From NCBI GenBank assembly GCA_017893485.1, contig JACEHZ010000369.1, positions 62,001-126,000 on the forward strand: 64,000 nucleotides of DNA, given 5' to 3'. Within the stretch, counting starts at the first letter, position 1. Each line of letters starts with the position of its first letter. Made by a program: the position numbers and the translations under genes. Below the pieces are notes generated by a model, which was not told the origin of the DNA, made no database searches, and saw nothing but the letters and a program-made list of their open reading frames with translations. Positions 23,300 to 33,900 of this stretch are shown one piece after another. Origin of the DNA: Hemerocallis citrina (Eukaryota; Streptophyta; Magnoliopsida; Asparagales; Asphodelaceae).

Positions 23300-23942
23300 T
23301 GATTTGGGTAAAACAGAGCCACTAGATCTCGACACGCATCTCAAAGCTTCTTAAGGATGGAACGGTAATTTCACAGTAACAACATGCCAACAAAAAGACC
23401 ATTGGCGATCTCCAGACCCATCATGCTCAATCAAGCCCACTATTAAGGTTTGTTTACAACCTAAGAAAGAAAGTTTCCAGCTAATTAGGGCTGTCAATAA
23501 AATTTCCCATCTAAAATATGATTATTAACTAATTTTATCACATCACCATGGGAATCTCTACTTTAAACTTAAAGATACATTTTTCAGGTCTATCTTTGGA
23601 ACTCATTGTTTATAAATACCCCACCCCCACCCCCACCCCCCTCTAAATCAATCAAAGTTAATCAATACTTTTCCATTAAAACTTGAATCTCCTTTTAGAG
23701 TTACTAACTTGAGCGTCAGAAGATTTTTCGTTGGGACCCCCCCTGGTGTTTAGACTTTGTGCTGGTTCGTCAGACATTTTCAGCCATCCAGATCCAAGGC
23801 CAGACATTCTCAACCATTCAGATTCAAATCAAGGAGTATTTAACCATCCAACTTCAAATCTGGTCAACGGTATAGATCTTTAGCTTTACTCCTAAAAAGA
23901 ACTCATCATCTGATTCTCCCACACCAGATAAAAATAGCAACA
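23300..23942 (+). repeat. 3' LTR of non-autonomous gypsy-type element
   Basis: It is 643 bp, starts TGATTTGGGTAAAACAG and ends AAATAGCAACA. A clear TATAAATA (23611-23618) is followed by a CCCCCA repeat tract (23617-23642). The right target duplication ATAGT is at 23943-23947. Confidence 0.88.
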
Positions 23943-24519
23943 ATAGTTTACCTTCATTCTACTTTGATCTTGTCGTACGTCCCCAAGATGTGACCTAAAC
24001 TATGCCCAGTATTTGCATGAAACTAACAAATTAAATAGGGAAGAAAATGTTTTTTTATGAAGGAAAATGGGTAGTATAACCACCATGATTCATTAATAAG
24101 TTGGTAACGAAACAAACCTAGAAGATTGGGCAACTGTACAAGGAAAAATATATAGATGAAGTAAAACAGTAAAACCTCCAACATCCCTAAGAGGGTGGGA
24201 CAAATCCATAACTGACCAACAACATGCAGAGCCCGATCTCTATCTCCTCCTTGTTGTACTCCTCAACCCCCTTGGTTCCGTCATTGCTGTAGCCCAAAAA
24301 AAATAAGATGCATAATCTGAGTTAAATTACCATAAATACTATTACTAGTCCTACAAAAGTAAATGTTGTTTCTATCAAGCTATAAAACCCAGGTCGTTGC
24401 GGTGGTGGTAAATAACATTTAGAGATCTTGGGGGCTATCCACAAGTCTCCTAGGTCAACGGGCAGTCATTTCCGATGGCCCTTAGAACCTCGACCAAAAC
24501 TATTTTTCTCCTATGACAC

Positions 24520-25112
24520 TCAATAAATATGTTGTTTCTAATTTCAATGGTCGCACTACAAAATCTACAATTGGTGACTATGTTTGGTTGCCTTTTGACC
24601 ATGTTCTCACTTGTTAGGATCGTATCGTTAAGTACTAACCAAAGAAATACCTATTTTTAGGGGTGCTTTGACCTTCCAGATTATTGATGACCGGCTCAAT
24701 CTACATCCTATGAAATATATACGGTTATAGAGTGAGCGTACCGTAAAAGTACCATTCTTTTCAGGCCCCCGAGATTTCTAATTCGGGCCTTGTGGACATT
24801 TCATCCCCGACTGTGTTATATGGGCTTGTTCCCCCAGTCTAAGTTGGGACTCCTGGCTAAGGAAATATCTGAAAGTAGGCCTCCACGACCATCTTTCCAT
24901 GTTTTGGCAACTGTGATATGTGGCTGTGTGGCTTGTTCATATAGATCTGGGAATAGCTCTTTGAGGGTGCATGCTCCACATAATTTGTCCCACCAGAAGC
25001 TGATCAACAAACCATTGCCTACGAACAGTGGTACACAACCATTAAACATATCATAAGTTTTGGAAACCTCTTTCCAAAACCAAGAGACACCTTCGCTGTT
25101 TAGGTGGAACAC
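24520..25112 (-). pseudogene. LINE zf-RVT zinc-binding C-terminus
   Basis: 24816-25112 reads FWKEVSKTYDMFNGC and FWWDKLCGACTLKELFPDLY. Further along, about 24520-24640 reads ILTSENMVKRQPN, CRFCSATIEIRN and NIFIECH, matching the C-x2-C...E...H/C pattern of the plant RVT zinc-binding region. It is degenerate but recognisable. Confidence 0.75.
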
Positions 25113-25639
25113 TTTTCACCACCCCTTCTCAAGGAGGGCCAAGTTTATGTCTATCAGATCAATGATGCCCAGTCCTCCGTGTATTTTCTTCATACAAGTT
25201 TTTTCTCATTTAATAAATTGGTACCTTCCCCTGTCTCCATCGGCTCCTCTCTACAGGAATCGCTTCCAGACTAGATCGATCCATTGGATTACCCATCTTG
25301 ACATTTCAAAGAAAAATAGGTAATATTTTGGAAGGTTGGACAACACCAAGTTGATAAGGGCCACTCTACCCCCTAGAGCAAGGATTTACCTTTCCACCTA
25401 GATAATATCGCTTCTACTCTATCAATAATCGACATCCAGTCTGACTTCTTTGATTTATCTGGTCTAACTGGCAGCCCTAGTTGCTTGATAGAAGGGCTAT
25501 CAATTTTGCAATTTAGAGTGACTGCATGTTCTCATGTCTTCTCTTCGGACATAGCAATAGATATTAGAGCATTGTTGAGGAAATCAGCCCATAAACCTGA
25601 TCAGGCTTCAAATAATATAATGCGCCATTAAATGCGATA

Positions 25640-26746
25640 GTGTCCTCAGTATCTCTGTTTCAAAAAAGTATAGTATCATCAACATATTGTAAGATAGTAC
25701 ATCCTGGCCAGTTTCTTGCACTAGCTACTGGAACGATCCATCCTGCATATCTACTGTTATCCATCATGTACTGAAGGACATCTGCAATGACTGTAATTAG
25801 AAGGAGGGACAGTTGGTCACCTTGTCCAGTCCTCGTATACAAGAAAATGGTTGACCGACCACTCCATATACCAAGAGAGCCGTCCTGCTAGTGGTGCGAT
25901 AGTGGCAGATCCACCTGATCCACCTGTCTAGAAAACCTCTACCTTTAAGCACTTTCAATAAACATTCCCATTCAACTGAGTTGTACGCTTTCTCGAAGTC
26001 TAGTTTCAACAAGTAACTCATGTTGTTCGAGATGTGACATTGGTGAATGGTTTCCCCTGCTGTGGCTACACATTCCAATATGCATCTCCTTTTGATGAAC
26101 TGGTCAGTTGACAACTAATCAATCTGACCATCATCCTTCCTAATCTGTTACCGAGGATCTTGGTGATTATCTTGATCGAGCGGTTGAGGAGACTGATGGG
26201 TCAGAAGGCCCATGTTCTGTGAGAATCTTCCTTTTTTGGAATAATGATTACTTTCGCAAAGTTAAGTCTCCCCATTTTAAGTCTATGATAGTCAAATTCG
26301 GCCATGACCTTAATAAGATTTTCCTTAATGTCCTCCCAGAATGTATGGTAGAATAAAATTGGGAACCCGTTCGGTCCTGGCGCTTTCTCCCTACCCATCT
26401 GAGAGACTACCTCCTTCACCTCCTCCTCCGTAAATGGGGCTTCAATAGACCGCAGTGCCTACGCAAGGTCTTCTGATATGTCCTGCTAAAAATCCTCTCT
26501 AAGTGAAGCTCTAAAGTCGCTTTTACTTTCGAATAGATTTTTGTAATAAGACTGGAAAACCTATTTGAATTCTTCCTCTTCGTGTACCACACCTGCATCT
26601 ATCTGGACCAAGAGGATACAGTTGGATCTCCAACTCGCACTGGTTGCATGATGAAAGAATGTAGTATTCACGTCTCTCTCTTTTGAGGCACAAAATTCTA
26701 GATCTCTGTTGTTATTTGATTTCTGCCAGTTTGTACAGCAGGGCAA
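25640..26746 (-). pseudogene. LINE reverse transcriptase, decayed
   Basis: Fragments over several frames: EVVSQMGREKAPGPNGFPIL (26201-26419), FIKRRCILECVATAGETIHQ and DFEKAYNSVEWECLLKVL (25797-26114), and GCTILQYVDDTILF (25660-25842). YVDD is intact here, unlike the YADN of the first LINE. Reading-frame breaks occur about every 200-300 bp. Confidence 0.85.
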
Positions 26747-27466
26747 TGTCCTCTCTTAAATTTAGCAACCAATTTTGTTCATCTTGAGTGATCCATAGTC
26801 TCCTCTATTCTTTCTAGCTCATTAATACCCTCCAGAATAGACTTTTTAGCTCTCCAGATCATCGCGAATCTAATATGGTTTCATTTTCTAAGCTTTGTAT
26901 GGAGTCTACGAATATCTTCACACCAAACCGCTGCTGCCTTTGTTCCCCGGATTGGAAGAGCCTAATTTTTCAAAACCAAGTGGTGGAAACCCTGGATATC
27001 CAGCAAAGCCTTCTCATACCTGAATTTAGCCAGTTTCCTAGCGTTCAGTTCGCCAGACGAGAGAACTATGGGGACATGATCTGATGTTGGTCTCGATAGG
27101 GATGCTAGCGGAAATTTAGCCTCTCAGGCTAGCACTTTATCTAGTTTCTTCATTATAGAGACTGCTTGCATATTAGACCAGATAAATAGCCTATCTGGTA
27201 AGAGATGTCAACCAGTTCCAATTTTGTGATAACCCGATAAAGTTCTAATTCTGGTAAAAGAAAATGTTTGTGCAATGCATTCATCCGCACAGAATATACT
27301 CTTTCTGAACTTACAATTGGTAGCAAAAAAACCATGATGACTAAAATATTATGTATTTAAAATAGGGCTCTAGTGATTTTAATCAAGTCCATTATAACCA
27401 TTAAAGCCCGTTAAGGCCCATATTCGTACAAACAAAACTAAAGGCCAGCCCAATAGCAACAATTAA

Positions 27467-27474
27467 TATATAAA
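27467..27474 (+). promoter_or_regulatory. TATA box of the DUF2301-type gene
   Basis: TATATAAA lies about 75 bp upstream of the start codon at 27546. The region 27261-27466 between it and the LINE remnant is the only space left for a promoter. Confidence 0.55.
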
Positions 27475-27545
27475 GAGAGAAGCCCAGCCCAAAATGAACC
27501 AGTGAAAAGGCAAGAGGACTAGAGAGAAAATAGTCAAAGTACAAA

Positions 27546-27836
27546 ATGGTGCTCTTATCTTCCGCTAATTTCTTTATCCCTCTTCTTCTTCCACCCAAAA
27601 AATCGCCTATTAATTCGCTCCCATCGGTGACTCGGATCTTTAGTTCTCGATTGGCCTCCATTTCTTCTAGTTATTATACCCCATGGACCACACGTGCTTC
27701 TCAGTATCGGGTTCCGGGTCGAGTCGGGTCCGTAAGATGCGAAGCTGTAGGGGAAGATTCCGGTGGGGCCTTGGATGAGGCCGTCTATCAGGGGATCTAC
27801 GGCCCATGGAGTGTTGAATCTTCCGATGTCCGTGAG
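27546..27836 (+). CDS. DUF2301-type gene, exon 1 (transit peptide)
   Basis: It is 97 codons and starts MVLLSSANFFIPLLLPPKKS. It is the only ATG near the TATA box. It ends SSDVRE, then the donor GTTTGA at 27837, phase 0. Reading through meets an in-frame TGA three bases into the intron. Confidence 0.87.
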
Positions 27837-30800
27837 GTTTGAATCACTTGATTATTAGCACATGCAATTGACGTGTTTATTAAGTGCATCTTGTTATTAA
27901 TGTGAAAATTTGGCCGTACTGATCCACTTTTTGAAAATATTTGGCATTCTGACCCACTTTCGAAAATAATTAGCGAACTTATCCAATTTTGGACTCGTAG
28001 CAAAAAATGTTATTGGAAAAAATAAAACGGCATAGGTTATTTACATACCATTTTCCCAATAACCACATCTATATTTAAAAAAAGTGTCATGTTGTTATTT
28101 GGAGTAACGGCATAGATTATTTTGTTTTTCGACAGCTTGTAGTCCATTTAGAGAAAAAATTGCAAGTGTGAAAACCTTATAACAGATGCCGTTATTTCAA
28201 ATAACGACATTCTCAATACTGATATCGTTATTTGAAATAATGGCATCAGTTATAAATTTTTTTTATAAAAAAGTAACTTATTATTCATCATCTCTGACGA
28301 ATAAGTTAATTTAAAAAATATATATATCACTGGTGCCGTTATTCCAAATAACGTCATCAGTTATAATTTTTTTTTATTTTAAAATTAACTTATTATTCAT
28401 CCTCTTTCTTTTCAAACAACGGCAACAGTTCATTTCCAATAACGGCATCAGTCATTCGAATGCCGTTATTTGGGATAATGACATTATTTATAACCTTTTT
28501 TCACACTTAGAATTTTTTAAAGTTAGAAGATTCACACTCGTAAGAGAAATATACTGATGCCGTTGTTTCAAATAACGACATGGTAAAAAAAATGTAAAAT
28601 AGATGCCGTTATTGGAAATAACGGCACGTAAATAACCTATGCCGTTATTGGAAATAACGGTTTATGCTGACGTGTCCAAAACTGGGTCAGATCACTAATT
28701 GTTTTCGGAAGTGGGTCAGACCCCTAATTATTTTCAAAAAGTGGGTCAGTACGACAAAAAAATTCTATTAATGTTCTGCTGCACTGTCATCAGTTTTCAA
28801 TGTTATCACGTGCTATATATATGCGAAGTTGTAGATGCTTTTAGCATGTACAATTCGTGTACATTTCACTATTTCCTTGTATTTTGGTTGTGAGTAACCA
28901 ATTTCAAATCTTGCGTACAACTTGTAAGTGAAGTCACATATCTACATTGTCACTCCCTTTGGATTTCTTTATTAGATTGTTATTGTTAGAATATAAATAT
29001 TAAAACCCTCACCCTTACCACAACTTCGGAGTTTTTGTACATCGATAGGGTTATTAGGATCATTAATATGGTATCAGAGCAACCCAGGTTCGAATCTCAC
29101 CGGTTGTGCAAATTTAAATGCGGATTTAAAAAAAAATACCCCTGCATATAGTTTAGGTCTTGGCCCAAAAAGATGGTCTCAATCTGCGGAGGCGTGTTAG
29201 AATATAAATATTAAAACTCTCACACTTACCACAACTGCAGAGTTTTGGTCGATCGGTAGGGTTGTTAATAGTTACTAGAGTACATGTGCTTGAGGTCACA
29301 TATCTATACCTATATATGCGCACAGCCATGGAAGTGTTACATCTCCTGCAAGCCTCCTGTTTAATTGTAGTGGTAAACTTATATCAAAGAAAACAGGTAC
29401 GATCATGGAATTTTTTTCCTTGGAAAATTACAGTTATGGATTGTTGATGGTAACATTTATGTGGTAGTTCTGTCATGTTATGTTGTAGGCATGCATCAAC
29501 AAAAATTCTACCTATTCCGGTTAATATTTCAAAAATATTTATGTTGTAGTGTGTCATGTTTAGCACCGTCGCATTTACTCGTGACCTGGACCCGACCCAT
29601 GGACTCAGTAGCAGACCAGTAACTTAAATTTTAGTATATTAGAGCAACATTGTTGTATATGTTTCAAAAAGAAATTTTTTTTTGGATATAAAATAAAGTT
29701 CAATATGTTAATATTAACACTGTCATAATTATCTGTGACCCGGACCAAATCCGGGCCCGACACTGGACCGGAACCGACCCGATCCGAAACGGGCAACATT
29801 TCCGACGATTTTGGACCCGACCCAACTAACCCATTGACCCGGTAGTATATTAATAACTTAAATTTTAGTGTATTAGAACATGATGGTTGTATGTGTTTAA
29901 AAATATATTTTTTTATAGAAAATAAAGTTAAATATGTTAATATAACTTAATAGAGAGTGTACAATCTTTTCTTTTACTCCCGTTTTGCATCTCAATTCTT
30001 TATATTGTAAAATCAACATATCTAAATTCATTTACAAATTAATTAATTTTACTTTCACTTTCTCTGTGTAGCTAATTCATGTGATGTTCTAGAGAAAAAA
30101 TATGTTATGAATTTGAATATTAAGATCTTTAGTAAACATTAAAAAATAAAATTATTGTCGTGTATTTTTGGACACGTTGGGTACCCTGAAACCGATCGGA
30201 CCCAAACCGGACCCGGAAAAAATGAATAGACTCGAATCCAGACCCGAACCCGTTGTCATAAGGAAGGGTACAGGTATCTCACTACCCGACCCGATAACAT
30301 TGCTATTTAGTATAACCTAATAAAGAGTACAATTTTTTCTTTTATACCCAATTTGCATCTCATACTCTTTTTTTTTGTAAAATTAACCTACCTACATTCA
30401 TTTATATATTAATTAATTTTACCATTTCGCTATATAGATAATTCATGTGGTCCTATATATATATATATATATATATTCAAAATAAACAAAGCCGTTGTTC
30501 CGAACAACGGCTTCAGTGGTTTGCAATGGAGCATTGCTATATATATTGCTCCATTGCAAACCACTGAAGCCGTTGTTCGGAACAACGATAAACAAAGCCG
30601 TTGTTCCGAACAACGGCTTCAGTGGTTTGCAATGGAGCATTGCTATATATATTGCTCCATTGCAAACCACTGAAGCCGTTGTTCGGAACAACGGCTTTGT
30701 TTATTTTGAACATAAGTCGTTCTTTCGAACAACGACTTAGGTATATAACCTAAGCCATTGTTTTGGAACAATGACTTAGATTTATAACCTAAGTCGTTGC

Positions 30801-30856
30801 TGGCTTAAGTGGTTTGTATACCCGTTTGCACGGGACCCGTTGGCAATGGAGCATTA

Positions 30857-30914
<58 letters not shown>

Positions 30915-33900
30915 CTTTATTTCGTTGCAAACGGGTCTGTGTGCACAGACCCGTGCGAATGGCGATCTGGGTCGTGGATCTTTGATCCAGCAGCCCACAT
31001 TTTTTTCTTAAATTTAGCCTTAACCTGTTCTTGGGAACGACGGGTTAAGGCATATTTTTTTTAAAAATATGCCTTAACCCGTCGTTCCCAAGAACGGGTT
31101 TAGGCATATTTATAATTTGAGGCAATTTTGCCTTAACTGATCTTCTCTCGATCTCTCCCCACCCTCTCTCTCGTTTCTGCCGAACCCAGACCCAAAAAGT
31201 TCTAAGTAACCATAATCAAAACAGAAACCTCTCCTCCTCTGTCCGCTCTTCCTCATCCTCCTCCAAACATCCAAACCCTAGTCTCTCATCCCATCTTCGA
31301 AAGCCAATCGAAACTGTAGTTCAGCCACGGCACTTACATTTGCTAAATTCTGAGTTATTTTGTAAGGTATTGACTAATTCTTTGCCTTAATAGTTTTAAT
31401 TGTGTTGATTTTTAAATCTTTCCATAGTAAATTATTTAGAAAGTAGCAAAAAAATTTGTTGTCTAAGTAATTTGTAGATGTAAAATTGGGAAGACTTGTA
31501 ATATATTCAAGTGCCGATATTTGTAGATTTTTAAATTTTTTTGGTCTCTTTCCAATAATTTACCGTATATAAAAAAAGCCTAAAAAATTTGTAGATGTAG
31601 AAATTTGTAAGTAGTCATTTGATGAATTTACACGGTGCAAATGTAGTTCTAGTTGTTGTTGATTGGTCGACGATATTGTAGATTGAGTCGTTATTATAAT
31701 CGTTCCATATATATTAAATTACTTAACCTCTATGGTGCGGTTAGACTAGAAAATCCTTCAACCGACCTCCAAAAAATATGAAACTTTGGGAGTAGGATGG
31801 TCTCACGTAGCCCAAGCCTCCCCAACTTGTAGAAGTGAGTTTCGACTCACGGTTGGAGAGATACGGGCGTGTATCGCTTTTGGTTGAAAAAAACCTTGTA
31901 AAGCGATACACAGCCGTATCTCTCGAACCGTGGGTCAAAACTCACTTCCACAAGTTGTGGTGGCTTGTTCTACGTGAATTCAACCAAGTTGCAAAGTTTT
32001 ATAAATTTTGGATGTCGTTTGTACCGTTTTGTTACGTTCATCGCACAAGAAGTAAACTACTTAGAACTTTTGTAGTGCGGTTAGACTAGAAAATCCTTCA
32101 AACGACTTTCAAAAAATACGAAACTTTGCAAGTAGGTTGGTCTCATGTAGCACAAGTTATCCCAACTTGTAGAAGTGAGTTTCGACTCATGGTTCGAGAG
32201 ATACGGCCGTGTATCGCTTTTGGTTTAAAAAAAACAAATAAAGCGGTACACGGCCATATCTCGCAAATCGTGACTCAAAACTCGCTTCTACAAGTTGGGG
32301 TAGCTTGTGTTACGTGAATTCGACCAAGTTGCAAAGTTTTATAAATTTGGATGCCGTTTGTGTGGCTTTCTCATGTTAATCGAACTATAAGTAAATGACT
32401 TAAAACTTTTTTAGTGCGGTAGACTAGAAAACCTTTCAACCGACCTCCAAATACGAAATTTTGCGATTAGGATGGTCTCACGTAGCACAAGCCTCCCTAA
32501 CTTGTAGAAGTGATTTTCGTGTCACGGTTGGAGAGATACGGGCATATATCGCTTTTCATTGAAAAAACCCTTGTAAAGCGATACACGGCCATATCTCTCG
32601 AACCGTGGGTCAAAACTCACTTCCACAAATTGTGGTGGCTTGTGCTACGTGAATTTAACCAAGTTGCAAAGTTTTATAAATTTTGGATGTCGTTTGTGCG
32701 GTTTCTTACGTTTCTCGCATAGGAAGTAAATCACTTAGAAAGCTTTTAGTGCGGTTAGACTAGAAAACTCTTCAAATAACCTCCAAAAAATACGAAGCTT
32801 TGCGAGTTGGTTGGTCTCACCTAACACAAGCTACCTCAACTTGTAGAAGTGAGTTTTGATTCACGGTTCGAGAGATACGGCCGTGTATCGCTTTTGGTCC
32901 AAAAAAAACTAAATAATGCGGTACACGGCCATATCTCGCAAACCGTAACTCGAAACTCGTTTCTACAAGTTGGGCTGGCTTGTGTTACGTGAATTCGACC
33001 AAGTTGCTAAGTTTTTTAAATTTTGGATGTCGTTTGTGCGGTTTTCTCACGTTCATCGAACTATAACTAAATAAAGTTAGAACATATTCCTCGCATTCCG
33101 TAAGGGTTCGTGGCCCTAACTGTTATACTTTTTTTTTATCTTACATATGGACAGTCTTGAAGAAAGTTTCGTTGCCGGAGAAAAATATGTTCGTGCACAA
33201 GAAATTGGTGAATTTCGGTCTTATATTGACGAGCACATAAAACCGAAGATTGGTATGACATTTCTCACCTTAGAGGAAGCGGAGAAATTTTATTCCACAT
33301 ACTGTAGATGTGCGGGTTTCGCTATGCACAAGGGTGAAAATAAATACAAGAAAAATGATGTAGATAAATTATATGTATGTAATAAAGTCGGGGAGTCACC
33401 GAATAATCATAATGAAGCTAGATGGGGAACTACTTCTAGAACGGGTTGCAAAGCTTTCGTTCGTGTAAAACTAAACTCAGAAAGTAATTCGTGAATTATT
33501 TATTCATTTAATGAACCACACAATCACGGGTTTACTTCATCCGACAGCCGTCACTTGCTTCCTCGAAACCGTGTATTGACAAATTCAAATAAAAAAGTGA
33601 TTGGTCAACTTACCGAAGCTAATGTCCCTATATGCAAACAAATGCTTTTCTTCGAAGGTGCAAGTGGAGGTAATGAGAAAATTGGATTCACTGAAACTGA
33701 TATTAGAAATCTTAGGAGAGACGAGTTGGAAGGTTTGAAAGGACATGATGGGCAAATGCTAATTGAGTTCTTTGAATCAAAAAAGAAGACCGATCCTCTA
33801 TTTTTTTATGATTATCAAGTAGATCCCGAAGGGCGATTGTCCTATTGTATTTGGGTGGATGGTATCGGTAGGAAGAATTGTGAACTATTTGGGGATGTAG

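Larger units (their letters stand above)
7919..23942 (+). mobile_element. non-autonomous Ty3-gypsy-type LTR retrotransposon, split by a copia element
   Basis: The 5' LTR is 7919-8540 and the 3' LTR 23300-23942. They are clearly homologous but diverged, so the element is old. It is flanked by ATAGT on both sides (7914-7918 and 23943-23947). The primer binding site follows the 5' LTR and a purine-rich tract precedes the 3' LTR. Removing the nested copia leaves about 5.2 kb. The internal part (8541-8798 plus 19576-23299) has no gag or pol and is dominated by degenerate minisatellites, so it must have relied on a partner for enzymes. The TTGGCGCCGTCTGTGG binding site suggests a TAT-like gypsy relative. 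Confidence 0.88.
24047..27260 (-). mobile_element. second LINE (L1-like), 5' truncated and degenerate
   Basis: The minus strand reads endonuclease remnant (about 27260), linker, RT, C-terminal region and a zf-RVT zinc-binding domain (about 24520-24640). It resembles the LINE at 2022-7640: compare ITKLELVDI with ITELELIDI, and FWWDKLCGACTLKELFPDLY with FWWDK and HTLKKTFPELY. The 3' edge is near a short T run at 24051. Many stops and frameshifts make it dead. The missing 5' part is typical of incomplete reverse transcription. Confidence 0.83.

Noticed and set aside
30443..30740. Open frames with repeated FRTTASVVCNGA and KPLKPLFGTT
   Set aside because: They are the perfect hairpin translated on both strands.
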